Positions 22,499 through 32,879 of a stretch of 64,000 bases of DNA are shown in pieces. The stretch comes from Lantana camara. Lineage: Eukaryota > Streptophyta > Magnoliopsida > Lamiales > Verbenaceae. The stretch spans positions 45,208,501 through 45,272,500 of the forward strand of contig CM074860.1 in assembly GCA_037501455.1 (NCBI GenBank), in the 5' to 3' direction. Under the pieces are notes generated by a model. The model did not search any database, was not told where the DNA came from, and worked only from the letters and a program-made list of their open reading frames with translations. A program made the translations under genes and the position numbers. Numbering within the stretch: position 1 is the stretch's first letter; each line of letters opens with the position of its first letter.

Positions 22499-24093
22499 TT
22501 TGAAATGGCAGCTTTGGGGGAACTCTTTTATTGCTTGTTTTGCATTTATTGCTCGTATTTGTGAATTTTATACCACGTGGATCTATTAAAGCTGTGATTT
22601 ATGACTGATATATGATATTGATAACCTTATGAATGCAAGTATGGAAGTATGAACGACATGAACGGGAATGAATACGATTTTATCGTATATTGAACGAAAC
22701 TTGGTGAATTATGTGTTTAATTGAATTCTATGGTATTCATGAGCATATTTGGACATGTTTTTATGTTTCAAGCATTACATAACATGTCATTGCATAGCCG
22801 AGCGTCTAAGGTGGTCATAATTGAGTTTCACAGTACCTTTGTCACACATATCTTGATCTAGTTGGTGATGAGGTCAGGCAGTGAGAGCTTTGTCGGGTTC
22901 TTTTGTCTACCAGGTTGGTTTTTCTTCTATTACCTAAAATATAACCCCAAACCACCTAATGTGTAAATTTTGAGCCAAAATTATATATATGTATATATCA
23001 AGTTTTAACGAGCAAATGTTTTCAACGTTAAGCCTTTTATTATGATTATCCTACCAAAAGTTTTGGCCAGTAATGAATGTTCACAATGAATGGGGGCCAG
23101 GAACTTAGTGTAATGGTGAACCGGGGAAGCATGGGCTGACGGGAATCCACATATACTAGTTCCAACAATCTCGGTAACCTAGACTTCACTAGGAGATTAG
23201 TGAACGAAAGGGGACCCGTGCTTTTGGGGATTCATGTACCCCTCTAGCGTTAATGAATGAGGGTTCGGGCTTTGCAAACCCATTCCCTACCCGGAGGAAG
23301 AAGGTGATATATGAACGATCGAATGAATGATCGAATGTATGTGCACGAAAGATTAAAATGTATGAATGAATGAACGAACGAATGAATAACTAATGGATTA
23401 CACGAGGTGTTGGTCGGAGATAATGCACGCCTTTTCGCCGGGCCACAAATGACCTAATGAATGAAATGAATTGTTATAATCCTATTCGTTGTATTTATGT
23501 CCCACTTGGGGGAAAATGGCTTCTAAACCTCGAATAAGGATTATAACTTGCATGTATGTGCTTAAATTCAGTCATATTATGATATTACGCCTATCTTTTA
23601 TACCCACCAATCTGTCTAAGACTGAACCCGGAGTTGTTTCAGTTCTTTTTGGAGGAAGGGGATGCTAGGCGGGATACAAGTCGGAGAAGTCTTGCATAGT
23701 GTCTAGCATTTCTTAACTTTACACTAATGATCATTTTGGAATGTTGTATATGAATACGAGCGTACATGTATATGGTACCTATATGTATCTTACTCAAACT
23801 TAAATGTTGGTACCTAGAGCATATAGCTCAATATATGGAATACATGTTGGTACCTAGAGCATCTAGCTCAGTATATGGTATATGAACTATTGCTTCTGCT
23901 TTTCTGTTACTCTGTTGTTGTTGTTGTTGTCACCGTTGGGGTTTAAGTTATAGGTTAGTCCCGCCTGGCTTAGCGAGTGTGTATGTCTCCGTTCGCTATG
24001 ATTTGGCACGTGTATGGAAACCCATTTCATATACGGGTCGGGTCATGGTGCGGGGGATGTGACGTCTCGCGCTCGGGCGTTACATCCTTTGAG

Positions 24094-24105
24094 TGGTATC
24101 AGAGC
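24094..24105 (+). other. Primer binding site of element B (tRNA-iMet)
   Basis: TGGTATCAGAGC nine bases after the LTR end at 24084. Confidence 0.92.
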
Positions 24106-24190
24106 CCAAGGTTGCAAAACCAGGGTTCTAGTGTCGTGTTGAGTCTGTAGGTCGTTCGACTGTAGGAATTACTTGTTAATATGGAACATT
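24106..24190 (+). promoter_or_regulatory. Conserved post-PBS leader of element B
   Basis: Contains GGTTGCAAAACC, GTCGTGTTGAGTC and GTCGTTCGAC, then AGGAATTACTTGTTAAT, in the same order as in A, D and E. Two of the blocks are short inverted repeats. Candidate packaging or dimer signal (inference). Confidence 0.5.
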
Positions 24191-24303
24191 TGCATTTTAT
24201 ATGATAAGGTGCTTTGATTCTTGACTTGAAGGATTGATTGAGTTTATTGCATTGTCACGCATGAACTAAATTTGGCATGCATGTTAGTGTTTGATTGAAC
24301 AGG

Positions 24304-25434
24304 ATGCCTCCTAGAAGACATCGGGAGAGGTCTCCGGGTCATCATAATCATAGAGATCGTTCTGCTAATCCTCCATAGCCGCCTATGAATATGGAGCACT
24401 TTATGGAGGCGGTATATAACTACGTGGAACATAGAAGGGCTCAGGATCCTCCAGTACAACCGCAGGCTGAACATCAAGCACCTCCTCCTAATAACCCGAG
24501 AGATCATCATGGGTTATTTTTTAGCTACAATCCTCCAAGGTTTTCGGGTTCTGTAGATGATGCCATATCGGAAGGATGGCTCACTCGGATTGAGAGGATT
24601 TTTAATGTTCGACAATTTACCTCTCAAGAGAAGGCCCAGTTTGCTATTTTTCAATTGGACGGAGAGGCCTATGATTGGTGGGAACGCACCCGAGAGAAGC
24701 TCGAAGTTGAAGGGGAAGAAGTTACTTGGGAAGTGTTTGTAAGGGAGTTTAGAGAAGCCTTTGTGCCCGAGGTTGTTCGAGAAAGGAAAGAACAAGAATT
24801 TATGGATCTGAAGCAAGGGACTCGCACGGTGGCCCAGTATCTTTCTCTTTTCAACAGACTTGGTAAATATGCACCTCACATTACAAGGGATGAAAAGAGA
24901 AAGGCAAAGAAGTTCATTGCAGGATTGAGGCAGGATCTCCGACACGGGCATGCAGGCCATAATTTTGAGTCTTTTGCTGACACTGTACAAAGGGCGTTAG
25001 TGCTAGAAGAGGAATACAAGAAAAAGGATCCTATTCCTCGAATGCAAATGGGACAAGGATCCGGATTTGGAAAAGGGAAAAGACCTATGGTGGCTCCCTC
25101 ACAGCCGTTTCAAGGGCAAAACAAGAAGTTTAGAGCTGCAGGACCTGCACCACCGAAGCCACAAGTACCTTCAGCTACTTCTGATCCTCGGCATGATAGG
25201 TCACCATGTTTATATTGTGGAGGCCCGACTCACACCTACAACACTTGCAGAAGGAGGTTGGGACAGTGTCTAATTTGCGGGAAAACGATACATATGGCTA
25301 ATACTTGTCCGGATAAGACTCCAGGCTATCAACCGGGAGCTCAGAGGCCGATGATCCCAGCTCGTGCATATGCTCTTGCGGGTGAAGAGCAAAATGTGGA
25401 AGCCAATCCCAATGCTATGGTGGAAGGTACGATA
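24304..25434 (+). pseudogene. gag: gag of element B
   Basis: ATG at 24304 (MPPRRHRERS). A TAG at 24376-24378 replaces the CAG (Gln) of element A after 24 codons. The rest is open. Gag core SEGWLTRIERIFNVRQFTS, YDWWERTREK, REFREAFVPEVVRERKEQEF and LKQGTRTVAQYLSLFNRL, then two CCHC knuckles (CLYCGGPTHTYNTC, CLICGKTIHMANTC). Gag runs straight into the protease in the same frame with no intervening stop, the single-polyprotein arrangement expected for Tekay elements. Role: capsid and RNA binding. Confidence 0.92.
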
Positions 25435-28400
25435 TGCATCCATAACACGAACATACATGCATTAATTGACCCTGGCACTACTCATTCTTTTATATCGTGT
25501 AAATTAATTGATACTTTATATTTGCCTGTTATGTGTTTGAATGCTTGTTATATGGTGAGTTCGCCGTTGGGTGGAAGTCTTGAGACAGATCAGGTGGTCA
25601 GAGATTGTGTGTTTAGGTTTGAAGGTAGAGAATATCAGGCAGATTTGGTGGTGGTGCCGATGAACAAATATGGGGTTATTCTGGGAATGGACTGGTTGTT
25701 TCCGTACCACGCCACAGTTGATTGTTTCACCAAGACGGTTAAGTTGGGAGAAGAAGTAGTAGTAGGGAAAGAATCCAAGACTACACCTCTCTTATCGTTT
25801 ACTGAGGCTCATAAGTTGATAAGGAATGGAGCTACGGGATATATTGCCTATATTTTGAATAAGCCAAAAGATCAGGCGAAACTTGAAGAGACAGAAGTAG
25901 TGAAGGAATATCTTGAGGTGTTTCCCGAAGTTTTAGGTTCTTTGCCTCCTGATCGAGAGATCGAATTTGTAGTAGACTTATATCCGGGATTTGAACCTTA
26001 TTCTAAAACTCCTTACCGGATGGCACCGGCAGAGTTACAGGAGTTGAAAGTTCAGTTAGAAGACCTTCTCAAGAATGGTTATATTCGATCGAGTTCATCG
26101 CCGTAGGGCGCGCCAGTCCTCTTTGTTAAGAAGAAAGATGGAACTTTAAGAATGTGTATTGACTACCGGGAGTTAAATCGGATGACTGTAAAGAATAAAT
26201 ATCCATTGCCTAATATAGAGGATTTGTTTGATATGCTACAAGGGTCCAGAGTATATTCTAAGCTTGATTTAAGGCAGGGATATTATCAGTTAAAGATTAA
26301 GGAGGAAGATATTCCTAAGACAGGATTTAATACCCGGTATGGACATTATGAATTCGTGGTGATGCCATTTGGATTAACTAATGCACCGGCAGCTTTTACA
26401 GACATGATGCATCGGATTTTCCGGCCGTATTTGGATAAGTTTGTTGTGATCTTCATTGATGATATTTTGGTGTATTCAAGGTCAGAAGAGGATCATGCCC
26501 GGAATTTGAGATTGGTATTGGAGAGTTTAAGAGATAACCAGCTCTATGCAAAGTTCAGTAAATGTGAGTTCTGGATTGACAGGGTGAGCTTCTTGGGACA
26601 TATTATTTCGAGCAAAGGATTAGAAGTGGATCCTTCGAAAATAGAGGCAGTTTCACAGTGGCAGAGTCCTAAGAATGTCTCTGAGATTCGAAGCTTCTTG
26701 GGTTTAGCCGGCTATTACCGAAGATTTGTTAAGGATTTCTCCAAGATTGCGGCTCCGTTGACCCGATTAACCAAGAAAGAGGTTCGGTTTTTATGGGATG
26801 AAAAGTGTGAAGTTAGCTTTCAGCTCTTGAAGGATAAGTTAACTTCTGCACCGATACTGGCACTTCCGAATGGTATTGAAGGTGTGGTGTATACGGATGC
26901 TTCCCATGAAGGCTTAGGTTGTGTTTTGATGTAGAATGGGAGAGTAATTTGCTTATGCCTCTAGGAAATTGAAAGAGCATGAGAAGAATTATCCCACTCA
27001 CGACCTTGAACTTGCAGCGGTGATTTTTGCCTTAACGAAGTGGAGACATTATTTGTATGGGACTTCTTTTGAGATTTTCACCGATCATAAGAGTCTTCAG
27101 TATTTGTTTTCTCAAAAGGATTTGAATAGAAGACAACGTCGATGGATGGAGACTCTCGAGGATTATGATTGTGTGATTAAGTATCACCCAGGTAAAGCTA
27201 ACGTGGTAGCGGATGCATTGAGCAGGAAGGCTAGTGTATCCAATTTGAAGGTAAATATTGGACAACCAATGGAGTTGGTTAATAAAGGCTCGTATTGGTA
27301 GCATTTCAGTACGTCCAGAGTTAAGGCAACAGATATTTGAGGCACAACGGATGGTTGTTGAGATTTAGAAGTTGATTGAAAGGCTCGATCAGACTCCGAG
27401 TGTCCATTGGGATTTGAAGACACGGGAATCTTTCAATTTAAGAACAGAGTGGTAGTTCCAACAGAGTTGAGAAGAGCTATTTTGGATGAAGCTCATAAGA
27501 CGGTGTATTCGGTACATCCTGGTGGAAACAAGATGTATCGGGATTTGAAACAGTATTATTGGTGGAATAGGTTGAAGAGAGATGTGGTGAATTATGTAAA
27601 GCAGTGTCTGACTTGTCAATTAGTGAAAGCTGAGCATCAGAAGCCGTCAGGATTGTTACAGCCACTACCTATTCCCGAATGGAAATGGGAACAGATAGCC
27701 ATAGTTTTTGTATCGGGTTTACCTAGAGTGAAGGGTGGATTCGATGGAATTTTGGTAATCGTGGACAGATTAACCAAGTCAGCCCATTTTCTTGCAGTTC
27801 AGATGTCAGATAAGATAGGTAAGTTGGCTAAGAGGTATTGTGATGAGATTGTTCGGTTACATGGAGTGCCAGCTAGTATTGTTTCAGATAGGGATCCAAG
27901 ATTCACTTCCAAGTTCTGGCAAGAGTTACAGAAGTGTCTGGGGACTAACCTCCAGTTTAGTACAGCTTTTCATCCACAGACTGACGGGCAATCTGAAAGG
28001 TTAATCAGATATCTTGAGGATATGTTAAGGCCGTGTGCATTGGATTTTTTGAGTTCATGGAACGAACAATTGCCCTTGATTGAGTTTGCCTACAATAACA
28101 GTTATCAAGCTTCTATAGAAATGGCCCCGTATGAGTTTCTTTATGGAAGGAAGTGTCGGTCCCCGTTGTTTTTTGATTTGGAAGAATGGAAATGGAGCAA
28201 ACAAGAGGGTGTGAAACGCGGGGAAAAGAAAGATGAACCTTCCAAAGCTATTCAGGATGCCATTGAAAAAGTTCAGATTATTCGACAATGGATGAAAGCA
28301 GCTCAAGATTGACAGAAAAGTTACGCAGATAAGCGAAGGAAAGATCTTGAATTTGAAGTTGGGATAGGGTATTTCTGAAAGCTTCACCTCGGAAAGGATT

Positions 28401-28785
28401 TACCCGAATTGGAAAAGGAGGAAAGTTGAATCCCCGATATTTGGGACCTTATGAGATTTTAGAGAGAATCGGAGATACAGCTTACAGATTGGATTTGCCT
28501 CCAAGTTTAACGGGTATTCATAATGTCTTCTACGTATCACAACTTCGGAAGTACTATCCCGATGAATCCGTGATCATACCGGTTGAAGAGGTTGAACTTG
28601 AACCGAATCTCACTTTTGTTCAGAAACCAGTCAGAATTCTGGATCGAAAATTTCAAGAACTTCGAAACAGACGGTTTCCCTTGGTGAAAGTGTTGTGGCG
28701 AAGTGATAACACGAAAGAAGTCATGTGGGAAACGGAAAAGAAAATGAAGAAGTTCTATCCTGAATTGTTTCCGACCGAGCAATGA
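25435..28785 (+). pseudogene. pol: Defective pol of element B (protease-RT-RNase H-integrase-chromodomain)
   Basis: In frame with gag: protease ([20 protein letters not shown]), RT ([15 protein letters not shown]; catalytic FIDDIL near 26452-26470), RNase H ([27 protein letters not shown]), integrase finger (about 27485-27625), core, and a chromodomain ending at 28785. Breaks: TAG 26104-26106 (TGG in A), TAG 26932-26934 (CAG in A), a one-base insertion near 26950, a 2-base loss near 27285, a TAG and one-base loss near 27367-27385, TGA at 28310-28312 (CGA expected), and a one-base loss near 28365. The first integrase catalytic Asp (A: IAMDFVSG) reads IAIVFVSG, so integration would fail even without the stops. 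Confidence 0.92.
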
Positions 28786-28801
28786 ATCCGAGGACGAATT
28801 C
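28784..28801 (+). other. Stem-loop beside the polypurine tract (B)
   Basis: GAATCCG-AGGA-CGAATTC, overlapping the pol stop codon (TGA at 28783-28785). Same position and loop as in A, C and D. Confidence 0.65.
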
Positions 28802-28805
28802 TCTT

Positions 28806-28819
28806 TAAGGGGGAGAGGT
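28806..28819 (+). other. Polypurine tract of element B
   Basis: AAGGGGGAGAGGT directly before the LTR start at 28820. Confidence 0.87.
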
Positions 28820-31800
28820 TGTAACGCCCCGTGTTTTCACACGTGCAGGTAAGAGTTACGTGCGCATTTACATTTAATTATATGATTTTAGATCTTGTTT
28901 TATTAATCGAATTCGTTTCTAATTTGATTTATTTGTTTAAAATTTATATGAATTCCAATGTGTGCTATGAATATATGAATGAATTTGTGAGAATGTGAGT
29001 TTTGTGAATTCGGTGTTAATTGAATGAAATTACATGTTTCGTGCAACCCGTGGGTTTGATTGGAACTTATTTGAATGTTTTGGACTCAATTCGAAATTGA
29101 GTTTGGGCTTAATTGCCACTTTTTGAAAGTTTAGGGACCTAATTGAATATTAGGCAACCCCGAACGGTTTTCTCGATATCTTGAGCTCCGGACCTCGAAT
29201 CGTGATCCGTAACCGGCATTGAACTTGTTTTGATGATACCTATCCATTAAACTTGACCTTATACTTTTTCGATACCGTTTCAACCTTCGACAATGAACTT
29301 TTCCACAACCTCGACCTTATAACTTGTTTGAACCGTTTCCTAAACGAACCGGACTTGAACCTACCCGTAACCTATCCATTTATCACTAAATATCAGCATT
29401 TCCTTCCTTGTGCTTCCATTTTGATCGATCATTTCTTCATCTCAAGAGACAAGGGATAAGCTACAAGAAACCCTCCATTGTTGATCACTCAAACCCTAAG
29501 CTTAAGATCAACTTTCTTCCATCTTCTTTCAAGGTAAGATATGTATTGTTTTCTCCTCATTCTCCTCTCCATTTTCTTTCGATTATATCTTGGTATGAGT
29601 TGGGGAATCATGTGTTATGAGAAAAACTTGAAAATGAATTAAATGATATAAATTCTTGGTTCCATGTCTTTCCTTGGTTTTAAGTGATAGTTGATGCATG
29701 GAATGTGTTGCTTGTAGCTTCCTTATCATTTCTAGATGCTAGGATTTTGTGTTGGTTGATTGTAGCATGATTTGCCATTAATGGAGCTTGAAGCTTCCAT
29801 GGATGAAAGCTTGATATTGGATGATCTTTTGCCAACTTTATGTATGAGTTCTTCCATATATAAATGGATTGCATGATATATATGAGTTTTGAGGCTTGAG
29901 ATCTTTTCTAAGAGTGTATAAGAGCTTCCTTGTTGCTGCCCCTGTTTTGCAAAGCTTTTCCCTCGCCAAAACAGAGCTTCTGCTCTATTTTTCCTCGCAA
30001 AACGGCCGTGTCAGCTTTGAACTGAAAATGGACACGGCCGTGTTGGGCTCTCGACTTTGAATTTTTTTTCTGATTTTAACCTCGGACACGGCCGTGTCCA
30101 AATGCTTTGAAAACCCAACACAGCCGTGTCAAGCCCTCGAGTTTGAATATTTTTTATTTTTAAACCTCGGACACGGCCGTGTCCGTTTTCTTTGAAAACT
30201 CAACATGGCCGTGTCCGTTTTCTTTGAAAACTCAACACGGCCGTGTCATTTGAAATGGCAGCTTTGGGGGAACTCTTTTATTGCTTGTTTTGCGTTTATT
30301 GCTCGTATTTGTGAATTGTATACCACGTGGATCTATTAAAGCTTTGATTGATGATTGATATATGATATTGATAACCTTATGAATGCAAGTATGGAAGTAT
30401 GAACGATATGAACGGGAATGAATACGATTTTATCGTATATTGAACGAAACTTGGTGAATTATGTGTTTAATTGAATTCTATGGTATTCATGAGCATATTT
30501 GGACATGTTTTTATGTTTCAAGCATTACATAACATGTCATTGCATAGCCGAGCGTCTAAGCTGGTCATAATTGAGTTTCACAGTACCCTTGTCACACAGA
30601 TCTTGATCTAGTGGGTGACGAGGTCGGGCAGTGTGAGCTTTGTCGGGTTCTTTTGTCTACCAGGTGGGTTTTTCTTCTATTACCTAAAATATGACCCCAA
30701 ACCACCTAATGTGTAAATTTTGAGCCAAAATTATATATATGTATATATCAAGTTTTAACGAGCAAATGTTTTCAACGTTAAGCCTTTTATTATGATTATC
30801 CTACCAAAAGTTTTAGCGAGTAATGAATGTTCACAATGAATGGGGGCCCGGGACTTAGTGTATTGGTGAACCGGGGAAGCATGGGCTGACGGGAATCCAC
30901 ATATACTAGTTCCAACAATTTCGGTAACCTAGACTTCACTAGGAGATTAGTGAACGAAAGGGGACCCGCGCTTTTGGGGATTCATGTACCCCTCCAGCAT
31001 TAATGAATGAGGGTTCGGGCCTTGCAAACCCGTTCCCTACCCGAAGGAAGAAGGTGACATATGAACGATCGAATGAATGATCGAATATATGTGCACGAAA
31101 GAATGAAATGTATGAATGAATGAACGAACGAATGAATAACTAATGGATTACACGAGGTGTTGGTTGGTGATAATGCACGCCCTTTCGCCGGGCCACAAAT
31201 GACCTAATGAATGAAATGAATTGTTATAATCCTATTCGTTGTATTTATGTCCCACTTGGGGGAAAATGGCTTCTAAACCTCGAATAAGGATTATAACTTG
31301 CATGTATGTGCTTAAATTCAGTCATATTATGATATTACGCCTATCTTTTATACCCACCAGTCTGTCTAAGACTGAACCCGGAGTTGTTTCAATTCTTTTT
31401 GCAGGAAGGGGATGCTAGGCGGGATACAAGTCGGAGAAGTCTTGCATAGTGTCTAGCATTTCTTAACTTTACACTCATATGTTTACATTAATGATCATTT
31501 TGGAATGTTGTGTATGAATACGAGCATACATGTATATGGTACCTATATGTATCTTACTCAAACTTAAATGTTGGTACCTTGAGCATATAGCTCAATATAT
31601 GGAATACATGTTGGTACCTAGAGCATCTAGCTCAGTATATGGTATATGAACTATTGCTTCTGCTTTTCTGTTACTCTGTTGTTGTTGTTGTTGTCACCGT
31701 TGGGGTTTAAGTTATAGGTTAGTCCCGCCTGGCTTAGCGAGTGTGTATGTCTCCGTTCGCTATGATTTGGCACGTGTATGGAAACCCATTTCATAAACGG

Positions 31801-31848
31801 GTTGGGTCATGGTGCGAGGGATGTGACGTCTCGCGCTCGGGCGTTACA
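28820..31848 (+). repeat. 3' LTR of element B
   Basis: 3029 bp, same termini as the 5' copy. It lacks the 84-bp duplication, has an extra 14 bases near 31486, and carries its own palindrome array at 30001-30248 with one more unit. Ends GGGCGTTACA at 31848, followed by TSD TAAAC. Confidence 0.94.
30001..30248. repeat. CACGGCCGTG palindrome array, 3' LTR of B (about seven copies)
   Basis: Homologous to 22277-22498. The first copy has lost its left arm, and an extra unit of about 40 bases containing CATGGCCGTG has been gained, so copy number differs between the two LTRs of one element. Confidence 0.88.
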
Positions 31849-31853
31849 TAAAC
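31849..31853. repeat. Target-site duplication of element B (right copy)
   Basis: TAAAC, identical to 20999-21003. Confidence 0.92.
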
Positions 31854-32879
31854 TAGTTTTTGAAGCATATGTAAGTTATTTTGAAAAAATAGTTGTGCTG
31901 TGATTGTGTAGCCAGATTACCATGAAAGATTGGCGTATGTGATCCGTTGTGATCTGTTCTGTTGTGATCCTCTGTGATCTGTGTGTGGATCTGATCCTGG
32001 TAAGCTGCGGGGAATGGATCCCCCGGAGCGGTTAGGGCCGTCGGGGTATTCATCTATTTCGTAGTTCCATTTGAGATATCTTCATGCCACCCGTGCTGTA
32101 GGGAAGGTGTGGTATCTTGAGCCTTCGGCTAAGGCCGGGGAGGACTCTCGTGGGTTTGCTACCCCTTGAGGGTGAGTCTATTTTTAAACGGTTTATTATA
32201 GATGGTTAGGGCCAACGCGTGGCTCTTCCATCATTGGAGTAGAGGTTGGATTGATTTTGATTTACGTTATGAGGAGTTGAGGTTGGAAGCTCGTACTCGA
32301 CGAGCAGTTGATTATGTTATGTTATGGAATTATGAACTGGGATAGAGTCTTTCTGAAAAATGTTTTCTAAACTTATATCTATATTTATTTGGGTTATTCT
32401 GAAATGTTTTGGTATGCAACACCTACCCTCGGTTCATGAGTCCATCCTTTTATTCTGTGTTGTGCTCTTTATATATATATATTGTGGGTGTGTGTTAGCC
32501 CCCTCACTCAGTCAATTGACTGACACCTCATTTTATCTTTTAGTTTGCAGGATTCGTTCGACTTGAGCTAGGCGGAAGTGAGTCTTCGGAGTCACACTTG
32601 TCAGTCTAGTAGGTGTTAGGATGCATTTGTCGCATACTTTATTAATGTTATGTATTTATGTTTCACACTTGCAGATTATATTTATGCTCTACTTAGACCT
32701 AAACCCGTGTCGGGTTAGTAAGCTAGTGTTTGGATGTTGTTAGATATTGATGATACCTTATGCTGTTTATTATGTTGGATTATGAATTGATATTCGGGAC
32801 TAGGTATCTATGCTAGTTGAACCCGTCACCTGTTATGTATATTAAACATTCGGGATTAGGTATTTATGCTAGTTGAACC
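31854..32879 (+). repeat. 5' LTR of E, segment 2
   Basis: LTR E sequence resuming after element B. It contains a CTCAGTCAATTGACTGA palindromic stretch (about 32506-32522) and GGTTCAACTAGC-like repeats (about 32815 and 32870). Ends at TSD GAACC (32875-32879) of LTR F. No genes. Confidence 0.75.

Larger units (their letters stand above)
21004..24084 (+). repeat. 5' LTR of element B
   Basis: 3081 bp, TGTAACGCCCCG...CGGGCGTTACA. Near the start are CACGTG (21024-21029) and CAGGTAAG (21030-21037). It contains an 84-bp tandem duplication (21724-21891) absent from the 3' LTR, the palindrome array 22277-22498 and a GAAT/GAAC tetranucleotide run (about 23363-23393). No coding content. Confidence 0.94.
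21004..31848 (+). mobile_element. Element B: complete Tekay-like Ty3/gypsy chromovirus
   Basis: Plus-strand sister of element A: LTRs 21004-24084 and 28820-31848, tRNA-iMet site, gag, protease, RT, RNase H, integrase, chromodomain, polypurine tract, and TSD TAAAC on both sides. It is inserted into the 5' LTR of E. It is inactivated by several nonsense codons and frameshifts, and one integrase catalytic Asp is replaced. Confidence 0.94.

Noticed and set aside
24094..24105. tRNA-Met gene fragment
   Set aside because: Only the primer-complementary 12 bases are present. No tRNA cloverleaf nearby.
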